Below are positions 32,798 through 64,000 of a stretch of DNA of 64,000 nt, one piece after another. Origin of the DNA: Oryzias latipes (lineage: Eukaryota; Chordata; Actinopteri; Beloniformes; Adrianichthyidae); the NCBI RefSeq assembly GCF_002234675.1, contig NC_019876.2, positions 27,139,750 to 27,203,749 of the forward strand, in the 5' to 3' direction. The notes beneath the pieces were generated by a model. That model was given only the letters and a program-made list of their open reading frames with translations. It was not told where the DNA came from and made no database searches. Positions within the stretch are counted from its first letter, which is position 1, and each line of letters begins with the position of its first letter. The position numbers and the translations under genes were made by a program.

Positions 32798-35700
32798 CGT
32801 CAACAGAAAGCGCTGCGTCAGTATGAAGTTGGAAAGAAACCCTCCTCCTGACCGGTGAGTTTCAACCACGCTGACTTTCACTTCCTGTTTGAAGGACTCT
32901 CGACCTCCATCACGCGATGTTCTGTGCTGACGGACCTGAATGTGAACAACCTTTGTGTGTTTGTGCTTTTTGGATGTTTGTCCCCTTTTGTTGCTTCATA
33001 AATGGTCAATAAAAGTTGACTTTCCTCACGCAAGAATGTACCAGAAGAAAGCCCTCAATGTTGGCGTGAAAACTGATTTCTACAAAGTAATGTCAATGAA
33101 ACAAAACTATAAAATAAGTAGTATATAGTAGATGCACCTTTGGGTGCAATGACAGCGCTGAGTCTGTGTGGATAAAGTCTCTATCAGTCTTGTACATCTA
33201 CACACTGGAATCCATTCGTCTTTGCCAAACTGCTCAAGTTCTGTCAGGTTGCGTTTGGACTGGGCATGAACAGCCCTTTCCAAGTCCAGCCCCCGAGTTC
33301 TCTGTGGGATTTAGGTCTGGACTTATGTTCTTTTAGACCATTTTTCTGTAGCTTTTGCAGTTTGCTTTGGACCGTTGGAAGATAAATGTCCTGCTGAGCC
33401 GCAGTTCTCCTGCAGTCTGAATAAGATTGCCCTCCAAGATTTCAGTGTATTTTGCAGAATTCACTCTGCCCTCCATCTTTACAAGCTTTCCAGGGTCTGC
33501 TGCTGAGAGACATCCCCACAGCATGATGCTGCCACCACCATGCTTCACAGTGGGGCTGGCTTTCTCATTCTCTGTCGCATAAAGATTTGAGCGGTGAAGA
33601 ACCCGGGCAGCAGTTGCTGTGTGCAGCGTCTCATTTGTGTCTCCGACTTCACAGTCACCCAGTTTATGAGGCCGGCCTTTGTGTGTCTATATTTTTGTTT
33701 GTTTGTGTCTTCTTGCTTCTGTGTGTGTTTTCTTCAACTTGTTTTGTATTTGTATTGGCTTATATGTGCATTTTCTTCATACGTGTGTGTGCCTGTGTGT
33801 GTTTTCTTAAATTTTTGACCAAATTTTTCTTTCTTCTGATGTGTGTGTCTTCGTCTGTGTGTGTGTATTTTCTTCTTTGTGTGTGTGTTTTCCCTTCAAA
33901 TATATGTATATTTATGTGTGTTTGTGTCTTTTTGTGTATGTCTTCGTGTCTTTCCTCTTGTGTGTTTTCTCTTTAAATATATATATGTGTGTGTTTTTTC
34001 TTTGTTTGTGTTTGTGTCTATTCTTGTGTGTGTGGGTGTGTGTGTGTCTTTTCTCCTTCAAACATACATTTGTGTGTGTGTTTGCGTTGAAGGGGCTGCT
34101 TGGTGGGAATCATCTTCTTCATTCTGGGATTGGGAACGCTGTTGCCGTGGAATTTCTTCATGACTGCCTCACAGGTAAAACTGAACCCAACAGCTGATGG
34201 TGGATCTGTTTAACATTAAATTGAAGCTGGTTTTAACAACTCATAGGTGAATTTGTAACAAGCTCCTGCTGAAACTATATATCCTAGAAAATGACAAGAT
34301 TTTCTTATTTGTTTGGCTAAAATCAGTGTCAAGATCCAAAGATGCTGGGAGTGGGACTTGAACCCAGAACAAGCTCTTATAATTTAGATTGATCATGGCT
34401 GTGTGCTGGACGTCTGGGCTCAGGCCTGCACAATAAATCGCACATTTATCGTGATATTAAGATGTGCAAAATGCATATCGCAAAAGACGGCGAAAATTGC
34501 AATAAATGATTACTTTAATGTGCTAAAACGATCTTACGGCAGCTCAAAGTATTTAGTCAATCAGATAAATCCATTTATGTATTTGACCAATCAGATGAAG
34601 CCCTTTTATGTCAGATGCTCACCTTCCATGAACACTAGTTTCAATTCAACGTATGTTGACTCTTTGTTGAAATTAAACTGCAGTGAAATGGAAATGATGT
34701 GTTTGGTTGTTTTGCGATTTGTTCATGTATCGCAAGTTACATCGTCATGGCGATATTGATCAGTAATATCGCGAGTTTCCCTCACATGGTGCAGTGGGTC
34801 ATTAGTGGGTGGTGTTCAGGTGGTGCTCCTGTGCAGCATGCGTCCTAAACTGCCTTGTTCCTGCAGTATTTCGAGAGGCGGTTGAACGGGACGGAGGTCC
34901 ACAACGGCACGGGCCGTGTGCAGAAGGAGTACCTCTTCAACAGCTGGATGACCCTGCTGTCCCAGCTGCCCCTGCTGCTCTTCACCTTACTCAACTCCAT
35001 GCTGTACCAGTGGTCGGTGGCGCTCCTGAAAACCTTGTTTTGTTTCTTTAAATTCTCTCTCTGGAATCACAAACTGCTGCTGCGTTTCAGGATATCGGAG
35101 AGGGTGCGGATCGCAGGCAGCCTGGTTCTGATTCTGCTGCTCTTCATCTTCACGGCGGCGCTGGTTAAAGTACAGATGGGGGAAGACCGCTTCTTCTCGG
35201 TCACCATGGCAACCATCTGGTTCATCAACTGTGAGTGGGCGTGGCCTGGCGGGCGTGTGTTCGTGGCCTGGCGGGCCGTGTTTGTCGGCTGATCGTGCTC
35301 TGGCGCTGTGTGCAGCGTTCGGCGCCGTGCTGCAGGGCAGCTGCTTCGGCCTGGTGGGTAAGCTGCCTCCCAAGTACAACTCCATCTTCATGAGCGGCCA
35401 GGGCCTCGCCGGGACCTTCGCTGCCCTCGCCATGCTGCTCGCCATTGCCAGTAAGCCTCACTAACGTCCTGCCTGCAGCTTGGCGAGCAGAATGTCAGAT
35501 GGGGGCTCGTCTTCATCAGAACCGTGCCGCCGCTCTGCTTGCCTCACAGGTGAAGCAGACTTTGAGTCGGCGGCTTTGGGTTACTTCATCACTCCGTGTG
35601 TGGGAACGCTGGTCACCCTCCTGAGCTACCTGATGCTGCCACGCCTGGTCCGTGAGCCTCTTACCCACAATGCATTTGGCCTCAAAGTACACATGTCTTT

Positions 35701-38700
35701 CCTAACCACTTAGGAGTTTATGACCTGCAAGAGTCGACTTCTGTCCATCAAAACTGCGAATGAAGGTTTCTGATCGGGTCCAGCAGCTTCTGCTGCAGAC
35801 CCAGAAACTGCTCCGGGATGTTCTGGACTCGGTCCGATCCGACACCCAGACCCCCCCACCCCTCCTGCAGACACGCTATTTCAGGCGGCCGTCTTTGACA
35901 GAGACCAGCCGCTGCGGTCGAGGGAGGAAGTCCAAACTTATGCAACCGATTGACAACATGTGGGATCAGCAGGACCTTTGAAGAACGGTGTCATCACTTT
36001 GTGTTTGACATGACTTCAACAGGCACAAAGTTCATTAACATCCAAAAGTGGAAAAAACAGCTTCAAATCAGGATCAGACGTCAGAAAGAAAAACCAGATT
36101 GTAAATTTGAAAAAAACGGTTTTGAACTTCAAACTTGAAGAGGTGGGATTATTTAAACTCGCTCTTTCCTGATGCTTTTCAAGGAATGTATTTTAAATTT
36201 TAGCTTTTGTTTCTTTTGTTTTTCACCCTTTTCAATGAAAACATATGGAGCCCCTAAAGGGACATTAAAGAGAGAAAAAAACAATTGAGGTAAAAAAATA
36301 ACTGGTGCTCACAAGTTAGTAACTTTTATTTCTGAAATTGTCGTGTTTCCATTAAGCAAATTGATTATCGCACATTTAATTTGCGCAATTTCATAGTCGA
36401 TGGAAACCTAGCTAATGTGTACTTTTGAGTTAAAATCTTGTATTAGTTTTTTTTTTTTTCTCCCACTTCAGGATGACCCTGATTTGACCCCAAACGGTGA
36501 ACTAATGAGGGCAGAGTTCATGCAGGAAAGCTGTGAAAATTTTTGTGTTGACTGAAATTCAATCAGGAAGTAAATCAGATGGACGCAAACTTTTGATCCC
36601 AGCGGGAATTTGGTTAACATGAGTCCTGCAGATATAAAAACATTGTCCATTCGTCTTATATTTGTACTGAAATGTAGGAACACAAACACAAAAAAATGTA
36701 TTTTTTAATCACAAAGTTAAAAAAAATGCTGGAATTGAACTGGAGAAATTCTGAGACGATTTCATAGAAAGACGGAGAAAAAAAAACGTCTTTATTTCTT
36801 ATTTCTGACAGAACTTGCAGTTTTTAAACCCTGAACGGCTGCTGGATTAACCAGAGTAACACCCCAGCAGTTTCTGCTGCTTAGTGCTGCAGGGTTGATG
36901 ATGATGATGATGATGATGATGTTGTCACAGGGATGTTGCTGCTGCTGCTGCTTCCGTTGGTTCCTGACGTGTTTCGGTTGTTGGTTTTTCATTCAGGAGT
37001 TCGCTCGCTTCTTCCTGAACGGCATCAGCAGCGAGGAGACGGAGACCAGAGACGAGCTGCTGCAGGGTGAGCCCCCCCCTCCCCCGTCGGTCATTCATGC
37101 CGTTTGTTTGCTTTTCACAAACCAGAATCGCTTCAGTTCCGCCTTATCTCGTTAGGTCGGTTGACCCAATCATTGAGGTGTGGTCACTTTGATTCACCCA
37201 GAACGGGTTTCCCCCTCAGGGATCCAGCAGCTCTGTTTAGGATTGAAGGTTTATCAGATGAGTCCAGACAAAGGCCGGCTCTGTGCCGGCTGCACAGATC
37301 CACAGTTGTTCCACAGTTTCTGAGGTTAGAACTTGAGTGACGTGCGATCACATACGGGGGGGGGGGGGGCCTCACGTCTCAGTTTGAGCGCTGCTGCAAG
37401 AACAGGCTGCTGGCGAGGCGAGAAGAAGAACGTTGGGCTTTTACTTTGAGGGTGAAATAATTAAGGGGGAAACAACATAAAACTGCCAGATGAACTCATA
37501 GGCAGAAGGAAATCCTGATTAAAATGATGACCGCGGTGCGATGTACGACGTTAAGCATTTCAAAGTAAAAGCCCAATCTCGTCTACATTCATATGTGGTA
37601 TATATATGAGTAAATTGTAAACAGAAGAGTACAATCCTACCAAGGAAATATTCTCTGGAGGGTAAATATCTTCTTCTATGCTGAAATATTCACTTAAATC
37701 TGACTCCAGAGTATTCGGTGCCTCACCAGCCATCAACCTCACTGTTGCAGACAACAGCAAGATGAACGGTCACGCCAACGGGTCGCTGACGGCAGCGAGC
37801 AAGACCGAAGCAGAGTTGGACTGCAGGTCAGACGCCACCACGCAGGCCGCCCTGCCCCAGCAGGCGGTCCAGGCCAAAGCCTCGGTCCTGGAGGTCTTCA
37901 AAAAGGTACGGCGCTTTTCCTTCCCGGGACCGCCTTCGACTTTGGACGCCGGACCTGCTGTGAGCGTCTGGACGCTGGCTCAGGTGATTGATGGCGGTCT
38001 CACCTGTCCTTCAGATCTGGGTGATGGCCTTCTGTGTGACCTTCGTGTTCTCCGTCACTCTGTCCGTGTTCCCGGCCGTCACTGTGGATGTTCGAACCAC
38101 ATTTCCTGGAAAATGGGGTAAAAAAATCTTTTTGTCCGTCCAATCGTGTCTCTGCTTTCCTTAGACTAAGTCTACCTTTTGTCCCAGTTCTGCACTGCTT
38201 TCTGCTGATTTGGTGACTCCGGTGTTTCCTAATTGACTGAACACACCTGATCCAGGTAACCAGAAGTGCAGGGAAAACAGGCAGGGTGGTAGGTTCTACA
38301 GGACCAGGATGGGCAGGCCTGCTGTTGACAGCTCTGTGGTCTGTTTAAGGTCGTGGACAGGTGTCTTTTATACAGCCAACCGGGTTCTAACAGGTGATAT
38401 ACAGTACAGACCAAAAGTTTAGACACACTATCTCATTCAAAGAGTTTTCTTTATTTTCATGACTATAAAAATTGTAGATTCACACTGAAGGCATCAACTG
38501 AAAATATGTCATATTGCAGATTCTTCACAGTAGCCACCTTTTGATTTGATTACTGCTTTGCACACTCTAGGCATTCTCTTTCCCTCTATTTGAGGGGTAA
38601 AGGTGGCTGACCTTTGACCCAGACTATGGTACCACCAGCAGTAACAACAGAATTCTTTCAATTCTTCTTTTCCACTCTGTCTTGATGTGGATCTATGGAG

Positions 38701-40708
38701 ACCTAATTCCTCTTTTTAGGTGGAGCAGCTTTCAGACTCAGACGTGTTTTCGTTTTTCCCTCAGAGCTCTACTTCGCCTCCGTCTGCTGCTTCCTAACCT
38801 TCAACATCGGCGACTGGCTCGGTCGGACGGCGACCTCCATGTTTCGCTGGGTGAGCGAACCTCCATTTGTGTTCATAACTGACCAAACCTCATCCCACTT
38901 TGGTTGAAACCCCTTCCTCCCGCTTGCAGCCCCGTAAAGAGTCCCGCCTCTTCCCGGCGCTGGTCGTCTCCAGGGTGGCGTTCGTCCCGCTGCTGATGCT
39001 GTGCAACGTCCAGCCCCGCCACTACCTTCCTGCCTTCTTCACGCACGACGCCGCCTTCATCATCATCATGATTCTCTTCTCCCTGTCCAGCGGCTACCTG
39101 GTGTGCCTCTCCATGTCGTACGGGCCGCAGTAAGTTCAACGCCGCCATCTCTGATGGCCCACCAGAACCCCTGATATGGGAGGGGACACAAAGCTTCCTC
39201 ATTGCTGGAGGGCTGATCAAAATCAGATCTTTGATTATCCACCGTAGATCACTGATTTAGATCCAGGAATAAAAGGATGGATGCTTTTTTATCTATTCAG
39301 ACATAAATTCAGGGTTAGGAAAATCCCCAAAGTGTCCCTTCATGACCAGCAGGGGGCATCAGAGGAACTGCAGACATTATTTTTGCATTTAAACTTCATG
39401 TTGAAGAGTTCCCAGTTTGCCTCAAAGATGAAGCCAAGCAGCACATTTTGAGGAGGACCTGAATCTCCAGATCTTCGATCGCTTCCTCCTTGGTTCCCCC
39501 TTAAAAAGATCTATTTCATGTAAAAGCAACTTTTTGAGCTTTTAGTGTATGTATAAAGTTTGTTCCTTACAAAAAAAGCAACAACCCTAAAGCAGTATTT
39601 TTGATCCAAACTAAGAAAAACAACCTGTGAACTACTTTTTGGATCAGTTACTCAGATTAGGCTGCATGACTTTCCTCTAACGTAATAAATATTTGAGTCT
39701 TCTTTGACTCAATATATATTATATTTGAGCAGCTGTTTGTTTTTTAACGTTCTTTCAACCAGGAAGTTTATTTAGGGGAATACTCGCATTTTTTTAACAC
39801 CAGCCTCTCCCAATCCATGAAAACCAGTGTGTTCTCACATTGTGACATCACAAAGTGAGGAACCGCCCCTTCCAGGAAGAGTCTGTGCAATCAGCTCCGC
39901 CCCCAGGCTAGCTGTGATCGGCTAAACACTTTCATTTTATATCCACGATATACATCCGTCTTTGCAAAGTTTGGATTTTTTTTTTTTCGTGCCTAGGTCG
40001 ACGTTGTGAAATGGGCGACGCCCACAAGGAGAGAAAGGCGGAGCCTCTAAGATCGTGTCCATTCCGTGCTAAACATTTGTCTGTATTTATGGTAATTCAA
40101 AGACTTTAGGGAGCTTTTTTCTTTTTACATATGTAAATAAATCATTCTTGCTGACATCTAGAAACTCTGATCGTCTTTTGATCCGCCTTCAAGACGTTCC
40201 CGGTGGTCTTTTCATTAGAATGCCGTCGTTTTCCAGGACATAGTTTCTGCAGAGCAGCAAGGAGTTCATGTGGAATTCGGGACGGGACTGTTGGTGTGGA
40301 GTAACCCCGCCCACCCTTCCCCTCCCCATTGCTGGAAACGCTCTCCAGCTAGCTTACGGCCCCTCACGACCCCAACATTAGCGGTGCAACAAACATGGCG
40401 ACCGATCGTCCACGATTCTGAGGAAAACTGATGCTCATGGATTTATTCCTCAGGACTTTTTTTTCCGCTCCTGATTCAGTCTTTTATATAAATACTAGGT
40501 TATCTGGTGACGGATGATGGGGCTTCATAAATCCATCCCAGGTGTTCATGATTGTAGCGAAGCGTGGATTCTGACGCTGCGTCTGCTTCCCGTCAGGATG
40601 GTGGATCCCAAAGACGCAGAGACGGCGGGGGCGCTGATGACCTTCTTCCTGGCGCTGGGATTGTCCATCGGAGCGTCGCTGTCCTTCCTGCTCAGGGCTC
40701 TGGTGTAG
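32798..40708 (+). CDS. slc29a2: Equilibrative nucleoside transporter 2 (ENT2)
   Basis: Twelve coding exons join in phase: 32798-32854 (ATG at 32823), 34093-34174, 34867-35009, 35091-35230, 35316-35450, 35550-35647, 36997-37066, 37751-37905, 38015-38117, 38765-38850, 38930-39129 and 40597-40708 (TAG). The product is 451 aa, close to human ENT2 (456). It is a membrane protein that moves nucleosides and nucleobases down their gradient. TM1 carries GLGTLLPWNFFMTASQ, the family signature. N45 and N51 are N-glycosylation sites in the first outer loop. NSWMTLLSQLPLLLFTLLNS, MSGQGLAGTFAALAMLLAIAS and LGYFITPCVG follow. The large inner loop lies near residues 218-300, then FNIGDWLGRTATSMFRWPRK and GALMTFFLALGLSIGASLSF. 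SQLPLLLFTLLNS and GALMTFFLALGLS favour ENT2 over ENT1. All junctions are GT-AG. ATTAAA signals occur at 40950 and 40983, and AATAAA at 41426. It converges on ppp1cb. Confidence 0.95.
33050..33560 (-). mobile_element. Tc1-like transposon fragment in slc29a2 intron
   Basis: The minus-strand frame reads MKHGGGSIMLWGCLSAADPG, then KLVKMEGRVNSAKYTEILEG and NLIQTAGELRLSRTFIFQ, the middle of a Tc1 transposase. The neighbouring sequence to 33050 carries more degraded parts. No intact ends were found. Confidence 0.75.
33690..34090. repeat. GT/TTC-rich degenerate minisatellite before slc29a2 exon 3
   Basis: Repeated GTGTGTGTTTTCTTC-like units fill the intron right up to the acceptor at 34092. Cys/Phe/Val-rich frames here are repeat artefacts. 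Confidence 0.85.
34422..34796. mobile_element. hAT-type MITE related to 30583 and 54549
   Basis: CAGGCCTGCACAATAAATCG opens and CTCACATGGTGCAGTGG closes it. The internal GCATATCGCAAAAGACGGCG is shared with the copy at 54549. The target duplication is not clear. It lies in an slc29a2 intron. Confidence 0.6.
36896..36921. repeat. (GAT)n trinucleotide repeat
   Basis: Eight to nine GAT units in an slc29a2 intron, 75 bases before an exon. Confidence 0.9.
38190..38310. repeat. Copy of the inverted-repeat element nested at 54777
   Basis: TTGACTGAACACACCTGAT, GGGAAAACAGGCAGGGT and AGGACCAGG match the right half of the element at 54777-54965. The left arm is missing or diverged. It lies in an slc29a2 intron. 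Confidence 0.5.
38402..38600. mobile_element. Tc1 terminal-repeat fragment
   Basis: TA|CAGTACAGACCAAAAGTTT and the following bases match 63673 and the end of the fragment at 6440. Only the terminal part remains, inside an slc29a2 intron. Confidence 0.75.
40150..40435 (+). repeat. Dispersed repeat family R1, copy 3
   Basis: Carries GGTGGTCTTTTCATTAGAAT, TTTCTGCAGAGCAGCAAGGA, CTAGCTTACGGCCCCTCA and CATGGCGACCGATCG, the reverse orientation relative to the copy at 13390. It lies in the last slc29a2 intron, 160 bases before the final exon. Confidence 0.5.
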
Positions 40709-41012
40709 TGGTGCATTGTGGGACTTCATGCTGCGTGGAAGGAATTCCCTTATTTATTAAGAAAAAAAGGGAATCTTCAAAAGGAAACCCAAAAGTGCTT
40801 CAAGTTCTGTTTTAGTTGTATTTGCTGAAAGCAGTTTAGATGGTTAAAGGGACGCCACAGATTTGTGAAAAAGCTTTTTTACTTTGTTTTTGTATTAGAC
40901 AGGAATTCATTTAAAGTTGTTTAACGTCAGATTTTTTGCTGATCCAGAAATTAAAACCGATGAGTTCACCTCTGAAATACAAATTAAAATTCCAGCTGAA
41001 ACATCTCCTTAA

Positions 41013-41298
41013 CCCTTGTGCTATCCTAGATGACCCCCCTCCCTCCCCCCCCCTTACATTGACGTGTTCTCCCTACCATGACAGAGGTGGATAAAGGTGG
41101 AAAGATTTCATGTAATCCATGGACACCAGTGAAGATCACAAATCATTGAAGAAAAAAGGTTCAGCGCACTGTCTAGTGGGTCCCAACATGTTCACGTTGG
41201 GAGTTGGGTCATCTGGACCCCACAAGACAGCACAAGGGATAAAGCAGCATTTCTGGATGGGATGAAAGGTTCTCTTATGTCATGTAAACCTTATTTTT
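41013..41298 (+). mobile_element. piggyBac-like MITE, copy E, plus shared 3' flank
   Basis: TTAA|CCCTTGTGCTATCC to GACAGCACAAGGG (41238), then about 60 bases shared with copy C. It occupies the gap between slc29a2 and ppp1cb and may lie in the slc29a2 3' UTR if the AATAAA at 41426 is used. Confidence 0.75.
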
Positions 41299-41425
41299 GG
41301 GTTACACAGACATTCCTTCAAATGAAAAAATCCCTTTTTGCCAGATTTCCTCTGAAGTCTCAAACTGTAGCAGCTCCGGTTTTTAAACCACACAGAACGT
41401 CTGCAGGTTTTTTCATCCCACGTCA

Positions 41426-41431
41426 AATAAA
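41426..41431 (+). terminator. slc29a2: AATAAA, candidate distal poly(A) signal of slc29a2
   Basis: It lies 718 bases after the slc29a2 stop. Nearer ATTAAA variants at 40950 and 40983 are alternatives. Confidence 0.4.
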
Positions 41432-41503
41432 GCAGAAACCTTTTAAATCTATGTTTATTGACTAAAAGTTTGGAAAAGCAGAGGCGGGGCTAATTAACCT
41501 GTA

Positions 41504-41509
41504 TTTATT
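41504..41509 (-). terminator. ppp1cb: AATAAA poly(A) signal of ppp1cb
   Basis: The minus strand reads AATAAA about 225 bases after the ppp1cb stop. A second copy is at 41454-41459. Confidence 0.5.
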
Positions 41510-41732
41510 GAAAACCCAGCAATGGTCAGTCATACGGGTGGTGTCTGTACAGGCGGGGGAGCGAGGAGAAGTGGTAAAGCACAACAAAAAAAAGTGCTAC
41601 AGCAGGATCCGCGTCTAAAACGGTTACGTTGGCGAGGAGAAGCTTGGAGCAGACGGTTTGGTAGAGTGTTGGTGGGGGTTTGCTTCCTCCTCTGCAGTGT
41701 TCTTCGCGGGGGGGGCGGGGCTTTCCTCTGCT

Positions 41733-62939
<21,207 letters not shown>

Positions 62940-62953
<14 letters not shown>

Positions 62954-63170
62954 GTTTCTGTAACAAGCAGTCGAGCCCTCCGCAGTCTGGAGAAGGCAGG
63001 GTGGAGAAGAAGACCCGCCTCGCCGCGAGCGCTGCCGGCCTCCTCCCAGTAAGGCATCTCCCGCTGCGTTCAAGGACCCTCGGATCGTTTACCTCTCGGC
63101 TTTTTGTGTATCTTGGATCGAACCGAAATCGTTTTACGTCGGTAGCATCACATCGGCCTCTTACTGTGAA
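62940..63170 (-). promoter_or_regulatory. ppp1cb: CpG-rich promoter and 5' UTR region of ppp1cb
   Basis: CpG-rich sequence (CGCCTCGCCGCGAGCGCTGC and CGGATCGTTTACCTCTCGGC on the plus strand) surrounds and precedes the ATG at 62953. No TATA box is evident, as expected for a housekeeping gene. Confidence 0.6.
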
Positions 63171-63672
63171 ACCGATTCCCGTTTATAAAGTTTTTTATTA
63201 TATCCATAAAACATAACTTTGCACTTTGTTTCGAACGAAAGTGCTTCGCTTCTGCAGTTGAAAATTTTAGAGTCCTATTTTTACAAACTACACAAAAAAG
63301 GCCAAAGTGCATACAAAACCCAACTAAAAATCACATTTTTTAGCTCATTTATTTATTTGTAATAGGTCAGCTTTTCTTTTTCTTTTATTTCTTTCTAAAT
63401 TGGTTGTACAACAAAAGAAATAAAATACATTGAACTTTTTTGGGAGGGTTTGAAAGAAGAAACATTCAGAGAAATCAATTTTATTGTATTACTTATTGCA
63501 ACGAGCCAATAGAAGAAACTTCCAACAATCGTTTCACTGATTTTTACACATGTCCATTAAAACCAAAATGAATTTATTGTTTATGCTTTTGGGATAATAC
63601 ATTTTTCAATGTATGCATAACAACTCTTTATTTACTGCACATACTTTTTATTCATTTCTGTTTGGTGATATA

Positions 63673-64000
63673 CAGTACAGACCAAAAGTTTGGACACACC
63701 TCCTCATTCAAATAGTTTTATTTACTTTCATGACTATGAAAATTGTAGATTCACACTGAAGGCATCAAAATTATGAATGAACACATGTGGAATTATATAC
63801 ATAACAAAAAAGTGTGAAACAACAGAAAACATGTCATATTCTAGGTTCTTCATAGTAGCCACCTTTTGATTTGATCACTGCTTAGTACATTCTTGGCATT
63901 CTCTTGATGAGCTTCTAGAGGTTGTCACCTGAAATGTTTTTCACTTTACAGGTGAGCCCTGTCAGGTTTAATAAATGTGATTTCTTGCCTTATAAATGGG
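63673..64000. mobile_element. Tc1 terminal part running off the window
   Basis: TA|CAGTACAGACCAAAAGTTT followed by sequence collinear with the fragment at 6440. Near 63950 it jumps to GGTGAGCCCTGTCAGG...ATTTCTTGCCTTATAAATGG, so it looks internally deleted. The other end is outside the window. Confidence 0.75.

Noticed and set aside
33587..34197. Cys/Phe/Val-rich frames that look like membrane proteins
   Set aside because: Translation of the GT/TTC-rich repeat; the only real coding part is slc29a2 exon 3 in another frame.

Overview
The window is teleost nuclear DNA, probably from a percomorph; the repeat content resembles Oryzias or related fish, but the genus is an inference. Genes are split by GT-AG introns. 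Most of the sequence is layered transposon debris: L2/CR1-like, L1-like and other non-LTR retrotransposons, tRNA-derived SINEs, Tc1, hAT, pogo and piggyBac-like DNA elements, and microsatellites.

Layout. 0.2-4.3 kb holds retrotransposon and Tc1 remnants. 5.8-6.1 kb holds the orphan front end of a trypsin-like serine protease. 7.6-10.1 kb (minus) holds an intronless 820-residue coiled-coil-rich ORF of unknown function, with a TATA box and a striking palindromic upstream region. 12.8-17.9 kb (plus) assembles into a five-exon gene for a small secreted cysteine-containing protein that I do not recognise. 19.8-21.3 kb (minus) assembles into a five-exon single-V-domain immunoglobulin receptor. 24-28 kb is SINE, LINE and microsatellite. 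32.8-40.7 kb (plus) is slc29a2, the equilibrative nucleoside transporter ENT2, complete in 12 coding exons (451 aa); its GC-rich promoter and non-coding first exon may lie near 28.1 kb. 41.7-63.0 kb (minus) is ppp1cb (or its teleost duplicate ppp1cbl), the catalytic beta subunit of protein phosphatase 1, complete in 8 exons (327 aa). The two genes converge tail to tail, about 1 kb apart. Nearly all of 46-62.9 kb is ppp1cb intron 1, filled with nested repeats.

The exon models were made by hand: I joined exons at GT-AG sites and checked that phase stayed open. slc29a2 and ppp1cb match the known lengths of their families. The secreted-protein and Ig-receptor models are phase-consistent from ATG to stop but rest on sequence alone.

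The most notable observations are: (1) an L1-like insertion whose 17-bp target-site duplication copies the 3' splice site of ppp1cb exon 2; (2) the intronless 820-aa ORF with a heptad minisatellite and a CRE-rich inverted-repeat promoter; (3) the unrecognised secreted-protein gene; (4) several hAT-type elements with exact or near-exact 8-bp target duplications, one of them a nest of three elements. I saw no CRISPR, viral or bacterial sequence.
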